This document shows, one piece after another, positions 12,701 to 25,286 of a stretch of DNA of 64,000 bases; the stretch's first letter is position 1; the number at the start of each line of letters is the position of its first letter. The DNA lies in assembly GCF_910596095.1 (NCBI RefSeq), contig NC_056538.1:12160001-12224000 (forward strand), read 5' to 3'. The notes below the pieces were generated by a model. It worked only from the letters and a program-made list of their open reading frames with translations. It was not told the DNA's origin and made no database searches. The position numbers were made by a program, and so were the translations under genes. This stretch comes from Thunnus maccoyii (Eukaryota; Chordata; Actinopteri; Scombriformes; Scombridae).

Positions 12701-15700
12701 TTGTTTTAATGACATACATTCATTTTGTGAAATAACAAGAAAGTTTTATGGTATAACAAGAAAATGTGATATGTTGTTATAATAAGAAGCATTTCTCATT
12801 AAATCAGAATCATTAAGTATCCAGTGATAATGAGAAAAGTGTGCCATTATATCATGAAAGTATTTTGTTTAATGAGAAAAGTTTCTCGTTATAATGAAAC
12901 ATTTTTTTTGTCCCAGTAGCAGCAATATGCAGTTGTAGTGAGGTTCATAGTTTATAATATAAACTGGGGGATTTTTTTAGATCCTGTAAAAACAAACAAG
13001 CCCTCTTATGCAAGATGTTGGAATGAGTATTCCCTCCTTGTGTCTTTCTGTGCAGTACCTAAGAGGTCAACACAATGCTGAAGATTATAGTTTACAGTAA
13101 TGTCCCATAAACACACACATATACTGTATATGTGTAGATTTGAAGGAGTATTCCTTATGTGTATCTTCTAAGCATATCTATCTCCAAGCAGGACTTAGGA
13201 GGTGTAGAAGTGGGCCTCAGTGCTAGGAGCACACTCATCACATATCAAACTGCTGCTTATGACTTCATTGCAGCACCAACCAGAATCCCACAAAGAAAAA
13301 CACATTGTCCCTTGACCTCTGACTCCAGACAATAAAACTTCTCTCCTCTTTAACACAAGAATCCTACAACAAATCCCTTGTTCCCAACAGGATCTCTTGT
13401 TTGTCAAATGTAATCACCAATGGACCAATCAGCATCAGAGGTCTGTTCATCAGGACTGGATGTTCAGTCTCAGACCAAGAGCCTCCACTGGTGATAGAAT
13501 TACAAGGTTTAAAGCTTCTGAGATGCAAGACAGGGACGATGGGACCAGCTAATTACCTCCAGATCATGCCAGCAAGCAAAGTGACCAGACTGTGACCCCA
13601 GGACACTCCAGTCAATCTGAACCTTTCCAGAGATTTCTATTAAAACAGACAATTCACCAATTTCCTCTGCACCAACCTCTATTGTCCAAGTAAATATTAA
13701 CACCAGAAGGTCTTTAAAGACATCTGAGATAAAGCTGCACTGAGTGTGTATTCACATACATACACACACCAGTCACCAGTCCAGCAGCAGGACTTTCTCC
13801 CTCAGCTCAACAGACTCTCTGCGGTAATCAATGAACATGACTCATAGTCAAGAAAGAAAAATTCCTGACTGGCCCATACTGAAATATAGTATATTATTTC
13901 ATAATATCTGCAGGCCAGTTGAGAACACTACATAGACCAGTACTGAGCCCAGTCGTTGACAATCACTGATTCAATCTGACACCAAATCCAAGACAGACAC
14001 ATATAGAAAATGATGTGTTAGCTCTGTTGTTGTTGTTCTTTTTATGGCATCTCAGACATGTTTACAATCCCATGCAGATGTCTCTGGCGTGTGTGTCTTA
14101 ATGTGTGTGTTTTTTCATTCAAATTTTTTTATGTTTTAATTTTAAGATTTATTTCTTAATTTTCATTTGTAGTCATTCCTTTATTTATATTTGTTTTTTA
14201 TGAATTACATTTACACAAACTTGGGTCACTATTGACTGTGGCTGTTGGTGTATTTCTGATGCACTGTATACAATTATTTTAAAAAGTTTTAAAAGTTTTT
14301 TTAAACATTTTTTTCTCACAGTTCAGACAGTTAAGAGGGTTACCAATGAATTTTTATTCTTGTGATTACCCACCAGCTTTCCATGTGAGTGTTATATATA
14401 TGAAGAAGATAATTAACATCACACAGTAGCACTGCTAATTATATGTCCTCTCTCGTCTGTTGGCAGACGTTAGTGAACGTTGCATAATGAAAATCAAAGT
14501 CTTGTGATGGGTAGGGATTGCAGGTAATTTGGGAAAATTTTTCCTTGATTTGATCATTATATGGTACAATCCTTTCAATGAGCGTAAAAAGAATCTTATT
14601 ATAACCATCTAATTAAGCATTTTGTTTTTTGAATTTCAATAATGAGGTTTCTAGTGAGAGTACTCCCCAAATGTTGCAGTGCTACAACTCAATGGCAGCT
14701 CTAAAAGCATAATAATGCAAGCAGGCCCTCCAGGCTGAAATAGTTAATTTTTTCCAGTTGATCTCATTATTGAATAAATATCATTGGCTTGGTGCAACTG
14801 CGGAATTGTTAATGCTTCCTTCACCAGCCTCGGTTTCTAGCCTCAGAAAAAAACACACCCAAGAGTGTTCCTCTGCGGCATCCTCAGCTGAACTGGGTTC
14901 AGTTGTTGGAGGCTTAATGGTCAATGTGTGTATGCATGTGTGTCAGATATTCAGAGACTCAGAGAGGAAACGGCAGGATTACTGACTTGAGTGTACTCAC
15001 TTTATGTCCCCACCGCAAGCATTCGCACACATACACACATTCCAAGACGCCTTTTGTTTTTTCATCCAAGTCTTTGTTTTAAAGTTGAGAGATTTGACCA
15101 CTTCCACTGACCTCCAGCGACCCATGAAAGGACACACTGTTCCTTTTTTACACGCATACATACAACACTTCTATATGCTCTGACACTCATCCTCTGTTTA
15201 TCTCATGTGATTCCATTTTTGTCCCCTCCTAACCGCGGCTATAATGTTCACACTCTTCACTCTCTGTGCCATCCTGTCACTGCACATAGCCCTGCGCTAA
15301 CCCCTCTGTTGCACAATTTCACCAGAAACAAGCGCCATCTTTGTGCCCTTAAGGATGCGTTTATGCAATACCATTGTGCATCCTATTAAACTGTGATAAA
15401 ATAGAGTTAAAAGGTTTTTCATAGTGAAGATCTGAGACTTTCCAGTGCAGAAAGAGACAATTTACTGTAGCGTTATTCTTTGTCTATGCCCATACATTAG
15501 TAAATGCTAACATTATATCATTTAGAATACGTAAGGTTAACAAGCAAATGTCATTCAATCAATATGCAGATGTTGATAATGATAATTCACACGTAAAGAG
15601 ATTAAAACAGTATGTGTAGTTGTAAATATTGGTTTTTAAAGGAAAATAATTTACACTTTTTGAATTAAAAAAGGACCATTGCAAAGTAAAATGTGTATTA

Positions 15701-18700
15701 TTTAGTCAGCGCTGTAAATGGCGAATTATGAGCAAAAATTGTCCTCTTAAACAGATGCTTTTAAAATGTGGAACAGTTAATACGTCAAAACATACAATTA
15801 AAGCGAAATCAGTGACAAAGGTCAATGAGAACAGAATAACAAGGATCATTTGTGAGTTTCCCCTTTGTCTATTGGTTGACTTGGACGTGCAGTCACGAAT
15901 CTTGTAGAAATGCAGATGTTGATGAAAACCAGTTAAGTGACAGTGAAAAGGCCATTTTTCAGCAGACAATAGGGATAATAGGGATTGTGGGAGAAGAAAG
16001 AGAGGGAAGGACAGGAAGAGGGAATAGGGGGGATGCAGGGAGAAAGGAAGAAGTGATGGAAAGAAAGGAGGAAAGAGAAAAGCAGGAAAGGGCGGAGGGA
16101 AGGAGGAGAGAGAGAGAAGGTGGGAGGCAGGGTTTGTCGGAGGAGGGAGGAGGGTTAGAGACCGTGACTGTGGTTGCAGTGGTTACTTCACACACTGTCT
16201 GGCTCTCGCATGCACACAGCCTGGGTCACAGAGGCTGCACACGATCTACACACACTCATACACACACGCACGAAACATGACAGCTCGCCCTTGATTCAGT
16301 ATAACTGACACAAAGTTAAAAACAGAGAGACAGAGCGAGAGAGGAGAAGAGGAGGGAGAAGGGGGGAGGGGGGGGGGGGGGCAGAGCGAAAGTGGCAGAA
16401 AGTGGAGAGAGTAAAAGATTTAAATGTCAAGAGAGGTCAGGAGTATCTGTGCGGTTCCTCATCCATCTGTTAAATGTGAGAGGACTTGTTTCAAGTGGTT
16501 TCAAGCAGCAGAGGAATGTTTTCGTGACAGAAATGATGATCCCAAAAACTCTCCCTTCTTGTCCGTCCCTATACAGAAAAGAGCCTCAGGCTTTTCTCAA
16601 TTGGGCAAATGATTGTATTGAAAAGATTAATGTCAACAACACATCTTTAGATAAGTTTCCCCTTCTCTTAAAGCTCCTTTTCACTCTTCTGTTTCTGTAT
16701 ATTCTCCCTGTTTTCCAGAGTGGAAAGTATTATATCATTCTTGTCTGGGTCTTTACTTTTATTGTGTCTTTCAGTCCTTTTTTATTCACTTGTCATAAAT
16801 TGCTATTGCTGTAAATTCATATGTCAATTTTTTACAAGGCAGTTCGTTCCTGCTTTGAAAGGCGTGGGTGAGTGTGAGAAGACTCTTGACTTTGAAATCT
16901 TAATCATCTTTCCAGGTGGAGAGTTGCGTCCCTGAAAAAATAAGTGGAGGATGTCTGAGATGATGTCAGCGGAGATTCCTGTTAACTGTTGATCTACATT
17001 GTTGATTCATACACAATTAAAATGACTGAAAATCGCCCTTGAGCTTCACTGTAAATATCGGACAACGTTTGGAGTTGAGTCGGCCCTCTTTGTCTGCGTT
17101 TGCACACAAAGATTGTATCAGCATGAAGCGGAAAAATGGAATGTGCCTTTTGATGAGGTAGCAGCCGCTCACACTGCACACACAGACACACACACACGCA
17201 CACACACAGACGCACACAGACACCACTCACTACACACACATACGCTCGCCTATCCTTAAAAGCAGCCTGGCGTGTGAGCGAATGAGAGAGTGCTCCCAGA
17301 TTTTCCCATCATTCCTTCTTGTAATCCCCCCAGACCTCCTTCTGAGGGCTGAATTTGCACGCTCACGCTCCCTGGGGGGTCACACACATGCACAGACACA
17401 CATGTCAACACACACACGTGCACACGCAGGCTCAAAGTTGATTTTTTAGAACTTCTTGTGTACTACCTTTCCAAGGGGTCTGCTTTTTTGATAATCACAA
17501 AACCAGAATTACATCTGACAAGAGGGACACAAGCACTCAAGCAAACTCGCACGGAGATACACGCACACTGTTTGCATCAGCAACTTGCTTCCTTTAAAAA
17601 AAAAAAAATGCTTCAGCTTCATAAAACTGTTAAATCCTCACATCCAGGGGGTTTTTAACCAGCTAAGACTTAACTGCAGAACCCCTGAAGAGTCTCAGCT
17701 TTGGACACGGAGAGAGAGAGAAAAGTGTTTATGTGTCAGTCACGTCATGTAGCGGTGGACATGCGACATGATGATAACCTTTCCATCATATCTCTAAGAA
17801 GTGTATTTACTCTGGTAGGTAGTTTTATAAGACTTGTTTAATAGCTACTGCTCTTTTTTAGCTCGTATTTACTCTCTCAATCCCATCCTTAACAAGTCTG
17901 GAATACATTTAAATGAGCTTTAGGACTAAGATCTTGGCATCAAACTTGCAACTCTTGGGGAGCGTTCATGCATGACTGTCTGTCTGCATCTATTTTTGTG
18001 TTTCTCTCTTTGTGTGTGTGTGTGTGTGTGTGTGTTTGTGTGTTTGTGTGTGTGGTGAGTAGACTGATGTTATTAGCCGGAGCCAGTGGAGTGAATAATA
18101 TTGTGTCTGCCCCGACTAGGAAGAGATGGAATGTATCTGCTGCTCTTTATTATACTTTAGATCATCTAGTCCACTATCAGATACTTGCAGAGTCCAGCAC
18201 AAGTGTGCACACATGCGACACACACACTGTGCACGGCATGCTATAAATGCAATGTGCAAGGCTGTTTCAGAGTATTTGATGTATGATTTGACGTGTTCCT
18301 ATGCCGTTATGAACTGTATATGTGTGTCCGTGTGTGTGCTGAATCAGTGTGTCAGCTGTTTGATTCATCAGCTGATCAACTACCAGCTAACTTGTAATAT
18401 CCAGTTATACTTATAGGGGTGCACAGGGCAGCCTTCATAACCCTAACAGTTCTTATTATTACTCTGCAACTAACAATTTTGTTTCCCCCGATGAATCAAT
18501 CGATGGCAGAAAATAGTGAAACATGACTGTTCAAGAAGTTCCCAGAGTCAAAGGTGACGTCTTCAAATGCCTTGTTTGCGTCGGACCAACAATCCAAAAC
18601 TGAAAGATATTCAGTTTATGTATGACAAAGAGAGGCATGAAATCATCACATTTGAGACGCTGAAAACAGCAACTTTGCTAAGATAAATTGTTTATATAGC

Positions 18701-21532
18701 TTTGCTGCCTATACATTACAGTTCATGTGTGTGTTTTGGGGGGATTAGTTCTCTCAGCAGAAGCCTTTTTCTGCCAAATTTTATTGTATAAATATTTACA
18801 AGAAAGGGTCAGTTACTCAACATTTCTCTGGCTGGACTAAGATTTATGCTGCTTCACATCTTATCAGCCAGACCAGCTGCTGAAATGACATATTATATTT
18901 GGACAAAAGATCAACAAATCGATCAAATTTACCCTTTATACTTATCTCAACTCCATCTCTCTCATGCTCTCATTTTCTTTTCTTCTTTCGTTTTTCTTTT
19001 TTCTTCAGCTGTTTGTTTTCTTCGCCCCCTTTTTCCTCCAGAGACTGTTGGGAGTGCTCTTGTTAAATATTCTTTATGCAACCTGACATACTGAGAAGAT
19101 CATCAAAAAAGAAGCATGTGTAAATATTATCAGAGCTTTTTGGATCTTGACAGATATGGATGTGATGTTGGCTTACTTACTTATCCATTCAACTGCAGAA
19201 AGTGCTGCAGTGTAAAAATGGTTAATGCAATCTCGCATGTGTGAATCTGTACGTGTGTGTGTGTGTGTGTGTGTGTGAGCATTTTACACTCACTTCACTT
19301 GCTGTTAAAACTCATATGTCATGTCTTCCTGTGTCACTGCATGTTATTTTTATAACCTGTGTGCAAGTGGTTTCTCTGATTGTGTATTTTTTTTATTCGT
19401 CTTCTTTTACATCAGGGTTCACAGAATGTCTTTATGAAACTCCAGAGGCCAATGCAGCCAGTGACATGTGAACATGTTATTTGGTCTCATATGGGAATCT
19501 TAAAGGCATTTACAGCAGAGCAGTAATGGTTTTAGAAACAGATGGAACTCTGTGCTGTATCAAGGAAGTGAATTAGTTATTTAGTCCTAGGGCGGATGCT
19601 ATCTGAACTTGGTTTCAGATCTTGCTGTCGACCTGATGCTACATTTATCCTCCCACTACACAGTGGATGCTTGTGGTTTACTGATTAATTTAAAAGAGAT
19701 AAACTCTTAAGTTTGAAAGGTGCAATGATTCATAGAAAATTATATAGAGTTATAAATGAGATGAGTGAATGGATGAATGCTTCAGTTTTTATTGTGTATT
19801 GTCCTGAATATTCTGTTCTCGTGTGTGTGTGTTTACAGGGAGATATTGATAGAGTCTCATGGCAGAGCTCTGACCAAGATGGAGGAGGACTACAGACAGC
19901 AACTGGCCTCAAAGGTGATTCTTTACTGATACTAACAATAAGCCTATTACTGCTGATTTGACAATAACCAGGGCTCCTTCAGGTGCAGTTTTAATGTGGT
20001 ATTTTCAACGTTTGAAAAGTGCTTGGATTTGGAATAAAGTGCTTGAAACTTTATGAAACTGTATTTGGATTACTGTCATAGTAAATGACTGGGTCCATGA
20101 CACGTTTTGAAACTTGAAACTTTGTTGTGTTTTCTTTTTCATTTCCCTTCTGTAGAATGCTCTCACTAAACATAACTTTGGTAGTTTATAGCAGTAACAT
20201 CTGATTTAATGTGATGAAGAAGTGAAATAATCATTCTAGGTATATATATATATATATACACATATATAGCAGGATGCTGGTAAAGCTTGAAAATACACCT
20301 TGAAAATACTTGAAAGTGCTTACATTTGATTTAAGTAAAGGTGTAGGAACCCTGAATCACACTAACAATAACAAACAAACTAACAGTAACAAACAAACTC
20401 AGTAGGGATACCTCAAGCCAATTTATAGGATCAGGATCAGGTGTGATCCAGGAGTATCAGCTGTGTAAAGCCTGGTCTCTGCTAGTCCTGTGAGTTTGTT
20501 TTCTTCAGCTGTGAGAAAAGACCAAATCATGACCAGGACATCTCTATAATGAACTAAAAGTTGGGTAACGCTTTATTTTAGAGGTCCCTTAATTTTATAC
20601 TAATATATTTAAATCCTTAATTTACAGGTATTTAATGGTTAATTTTTTGGACATTTTACAGAAACGGTGGTGCAGTTTGGTACAACTTAAAAGAAAAAAA
20701 CTGAAAAAAGTACCAAGTTGGTTCAGTTGATAAGTATTCAATATATTTGAATACATTTGCAAAAATTCTTAATAATTCTTTAACTGACAAAGAATACGTA
20801 GTTTTCATTGCGTAGTTTTGTGTGTCAAACGATATATTAGCATATTAGGGTCTTTCTTAAAAAATGTTATAATAAGCGAACGTCTTCTTCATTTCAGCAA
20901 CACTTTATTTTACAAATCCCCCACTTTCAGTCATTCCTGGGACATTTTTTCAATATTTTCCTAATGGTAGCTATTGTGTAACTGTTAATTCTGAGGACAT
21001 TTCTTTGAAAGGGTTGTGTAATTTGCCAGTATATCGGAAATGTGCTCATTATAAAGTTTTTAAGAAGGAATCTAATGTGCTAATATGTAGTTTGACACAC
21101 AAAACTACACACTGAAAAGTATTTTCCTTCAGTTAAAGAATTGAGAGAGTCTAATAAAATTAAAGTACCCATGAAATAAATATACCAAAAGTTGCACAAG
21201 TATGATCCACAGTATTTGCCTGGTGTAATAGGATATTTGTTAAACGATCTATAGATGCAATGTTTTAATTACGTATGATGATCTCAAACAAATCGCATCA
21301 TCAATCTCAACATTACTCATAGGCTTAGTGGCTGCGGCTATATCAGTTTACAACTGGCAGACATTTAGTTCCAGTCTGTTGAAGTAAATAGACGTGTAGG
21401 ACAGCATCCAAGCCATTGTCACAGTTCAGAGGAGTTTAATAGGGAGGATCCTGACAAACACACAATGTGGAGAAGATTATGAGACCACCAGTCTGTTTGA
21501 CACCAGATAAACTAAATACTCTCTCTCTCTCT

Positions 21533-21601
<69 letters not shown>

Positions 21602-24600
21602 CGCGATCTGTCTTTTATTAGTCAAACAGTGTTGCAGTCTCTCATGCACTGTCTGACTGTCTGGCAGCGAGAACCACTGAGGTTTTGTTTCACGTCACTA
21701 CAAAGAGGAAATTTCACCCTAAAAAAAAAAATAGCATAGTGTAGAATAAAATACAGTCCTTTTATGTTGCAATCAGAGCACAAATTTAACCACTTTGCTA
21801 TAATTTGTAAGCAAAATTGTCGTCATGTTTCTGCCTGAAATAGCAAAATGCTTGTGATTCTCTTTAATATCAGTAAAAAATAGAAAACAAAATGTTGGCA
21901 TACACTTTAGCTTGTATACAGTGAACCGGATCAACAAGATGTGTTGAAATACTGCATATATTGGCGTGCGTTGATGGTTGATTTTCTATGCTGACACCAG
22001 TGGACTTACACTATCTCTACAGTTCAGTTCTCTTATAGCACAATGTTTCACTTGACTTCTGCTTGATCTTAACCACTACCCCAATTCTGCTGAAAAAACA
22101 CATTTAACCCCACAAATTACATAACCGAAAACCTACTCTGTCATCAAGCATTTTTGGTTACAGTGATCAAACGGAAACTCTGAACAAAACTTGTCCAAAC
22201 AAATTTAGAGCATTAGCTTAGACCCATTGTATTCTATTTTATTCTACTCTATTCTATTCTATTCTATGCACATGTTTCAAGTGTGTGCATTTTTAACACA
22301 TGGCACTACTGAGCCTTCGGATCCCAAAAAATTGCCATATATGAAACATATATGACAGTATATATGACATATGACATGTATGAAAATGTCTCGGGCAGCA
22401 GACGCCACACACACTCACACTGATACATAAACCAGTAGAGGCTGACAGATATACTGTATGTGTTACGATGGTTCCCACACACACGTCCATACAGGTTATT
22501 GTTCATTCTGGACTTCCTCTCCTCACTTGGGCTTATACCCATGGAAAGGAAGTGGTCACTTTTTAAACACAAACAGCAGCTGTGTACATACACACACACG
22601 AGAGGATATACACACACAAACCACCCATGCTCCTCACACGTACATTCACCCTGCAAAGAGGAAGTGGTGTTTTCTCATTTGATCCAACACACGCAATCTT
22701 AGTCTTTCATACAGTCGCAAAAACCACGGGCATAATACACATGCACACACAAGCTAAAATATACACATTTTCACACGCCAATCTGTCTTTTTTTTTCTCC
22801 CTTTGACACCCACAGCCACTATTTAGATTTTTTCACACTTGCACGCATAAATCCGCAACGGCACAGATAAACATACACTCACAACCACAGTGATCCCAGC
22901 CCATGGCACTGACATTCAGTTTATCTGATCTCTAGTCGCTGGTGGAAAGAAAACAAGGTGGCCTTGACCAAGCCTGACTAAAAATATGTCACATGCAACT
23001 TCGGCCCCACACTTATAAGAGCCAAAGCCAGCATTATATGTCCATAACAATTCAGTTTTTGGCTGTCGGAGCATGAGGACAAGGCCAGTCACCCCGCTAT
23101 CATTGTTATATTCTGTGACAAGGCTTTGCATAGCCAAAATCCCCCTCATATATTATGAAAAGAGTTAACAAATTGTTTCTATTTAGAGCGTGCACTGCCA
23201 ATGACATGTAACGCAACATGGAACAATAACACATTTATCAAAAGTGTCATTTAGAGGTTAGACTGTGGGTGAGAGTGTTTCTTCTGAGAAATACTTCTTC
23301 TGAAATGTGTTTGCAGAATCCCTAATATGCTTTAAAGGTTTAGAGAGCAATGCCAATTTTTTTTAATGTTTCCTGGCAGCTATAATTTGAAAACATTTTC
23401 ATTAGATCCATTTTCAAGTTATGTGAGTGCAATTTGATACGACACTGCTGTCTCCCTATGTTTGTGTCAACGCTTCTCATTAACCTTTGTGACAAAGCTT
23501 CATGTGACCTTCCTCCTTCCTGTTTATGTCAGGAAGAAATCAATACTTTATTGGCTCTTTTAGGACTGAATTAGAGATCGGCCTTAGGATGTGGAGTAGA
23601 CTGAGTTTCTGCTCTGGGATTCCATCACACACTACATATAGACTAGTGTTTGTGATGTGGAAAAAGTCTATTTTTTTACGGTCAAAAGTATCAAAGCACA
23701 AAGTCAAACAGCAAAACTACATGTGCAATAGTCCTATAGATTCTCTGTCGTCGTTGGTTTTATAGCTGGCTGCTGCCCTGGAGAAGGAGCGAACCCAGAA
23801 TGCATTGCACCTGAGGGAGCAGCTGGAGGAGCATCGCAGGGAGGTGGAGCTGGAGCTGACGATTGACAGGGAGAAGAGCCAGTTGTTGCTTCTGCAGTAC
23901 CAGCGAGACAGCACACAACTCCAGCAGAAGGTGTTTACCAGGCCACTGAACACAGCACGATGTCACATCACATGACAGTGATATAAACCTTTTTCAATTG
24001 TCATCTTTTTGTCATTCTTCCATGAATGCCTTCCTCTCCCGTAGATGACATGGTGAAAGATCATTCTGAGGTAGCAGAGAATATGAGCATGTACTTCCCT
24101 GAGAATATCCGTGTGCCTTCTTTGTAGCTTTTTTTTTCTTGGTTTCTTTCTTGGCGTTTTTTCCTTTGGCTGCTTCATCTTTCTATATGTCCATCTGTCG
24201 ATACATCCTTCCTATTTCTGTGACTTCCAGGAATTTCAGACCAGGGGTTCCCACTTTATCGGTATATGATGCGTATTTCTGTGCATGTGTATGTATTTGG
24301 TTACTCCCTTTACCCCCATGTCTTAAGCATCATTGGAATCACCAATATGAACACACACTCTACTTCTGACACACAAACACACACACACACACATATTCAG
24401 AGTGTGTTGACACCGTGGTTAATAGTCTTTGTGTAAAGACGGCAGGATAAAGAGGAAGAAAGACTGTCAGACTTCAAATCCAGACAGTGAGGGTGAAACT
24501 ACAGAAAACAGTGATACATTAGGTGAACAGGCATATTACCACACACCCTAAAATACAGATCCACCCACAGTACACTGGCTTACAAAATGAGTAACAACCA

Positions 24601-25212
24601 ACACCGGGGGGAGTTTAAATAGACTGACAGGTTGTGACAGTTACTGAATTTCCATGGTGTAGTAAAATAGAGAATAGTTCAACCCCTTTAGCTCCCACTG
24701 TTTCTGTTACTGCAAATTCACCTCCCACCCACCTCCTGTAGAGCATGAGGTTACATACATGTTATCTTAATTTCCGTGTAATCTTTGCAACCAATCTGAG
24801 TCATCGTAAAAACTGAAGGTTTGAAAGCATTTGCATGACTAATAAACAAAACCACAAAGAGCGAATCCAAAACAGTCCAATTCCTTTGTTGTTTATATCT
24901 GTTGTATAGTTTTTGACATAAGGCCTAGTTTAATAGTCAGAATGAAATGATTTTTTTTTTCTTCTGTCCAGCTTGAGGAGAGAGAGCGGGAGGTACGAGC
25001 GCTGCAAGAGGAGCAGCTGGAGGAGAGGAGGCGCAGGGACGAAGAGAGGAGGACACAAGACAAGGAGAGGAGGAGGAGAGAGGAGGAGATACACCAGGAC
25101 CTGCTGCGCTCCCAACAGCAGGAGGCACTACAGCTGAGCCAAGCTAAAGCTGAACTACAGCAGATGACTGAGAGGAATGCTAAACTAGAAGAAGAGGTGT
25201 GTGTGTGTGTGT

Positions 25213-25286
<74 letters not shown>

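Larger units (their letters stand above)
9502..19838 (+). other. lekr1 intron containing a direct duplication
   Basis: About 10.3 kb. It contains the 1-kb direct duplication at 11378-13990 and a run of degenerate GAGAAA/TAATGAG motifs near 12650-12910. There is also purine-rich DNA ending in a G run at 15996-16381, GT tracts and a fish interspersed repeat near 18445-18680. No exon is recognised. Confidence 0.5.

Noticed and set aside
11787..13595. Two matching 64-codon frames taken at first as a duplicated small gene
   Set aside because: Both lie in the recent direct duplication, where the whole non-coding segment is equally conserved. There is no codon-position bias in the differences and no splice context.
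15852..16280. 142-codon open frame rich in Glu, Arg and Gly
   Set aside because: Purine-rich low-complexity DNA. It resembles a coiled coil by composition, but the lekr1 exons on either side already join in phase without it.
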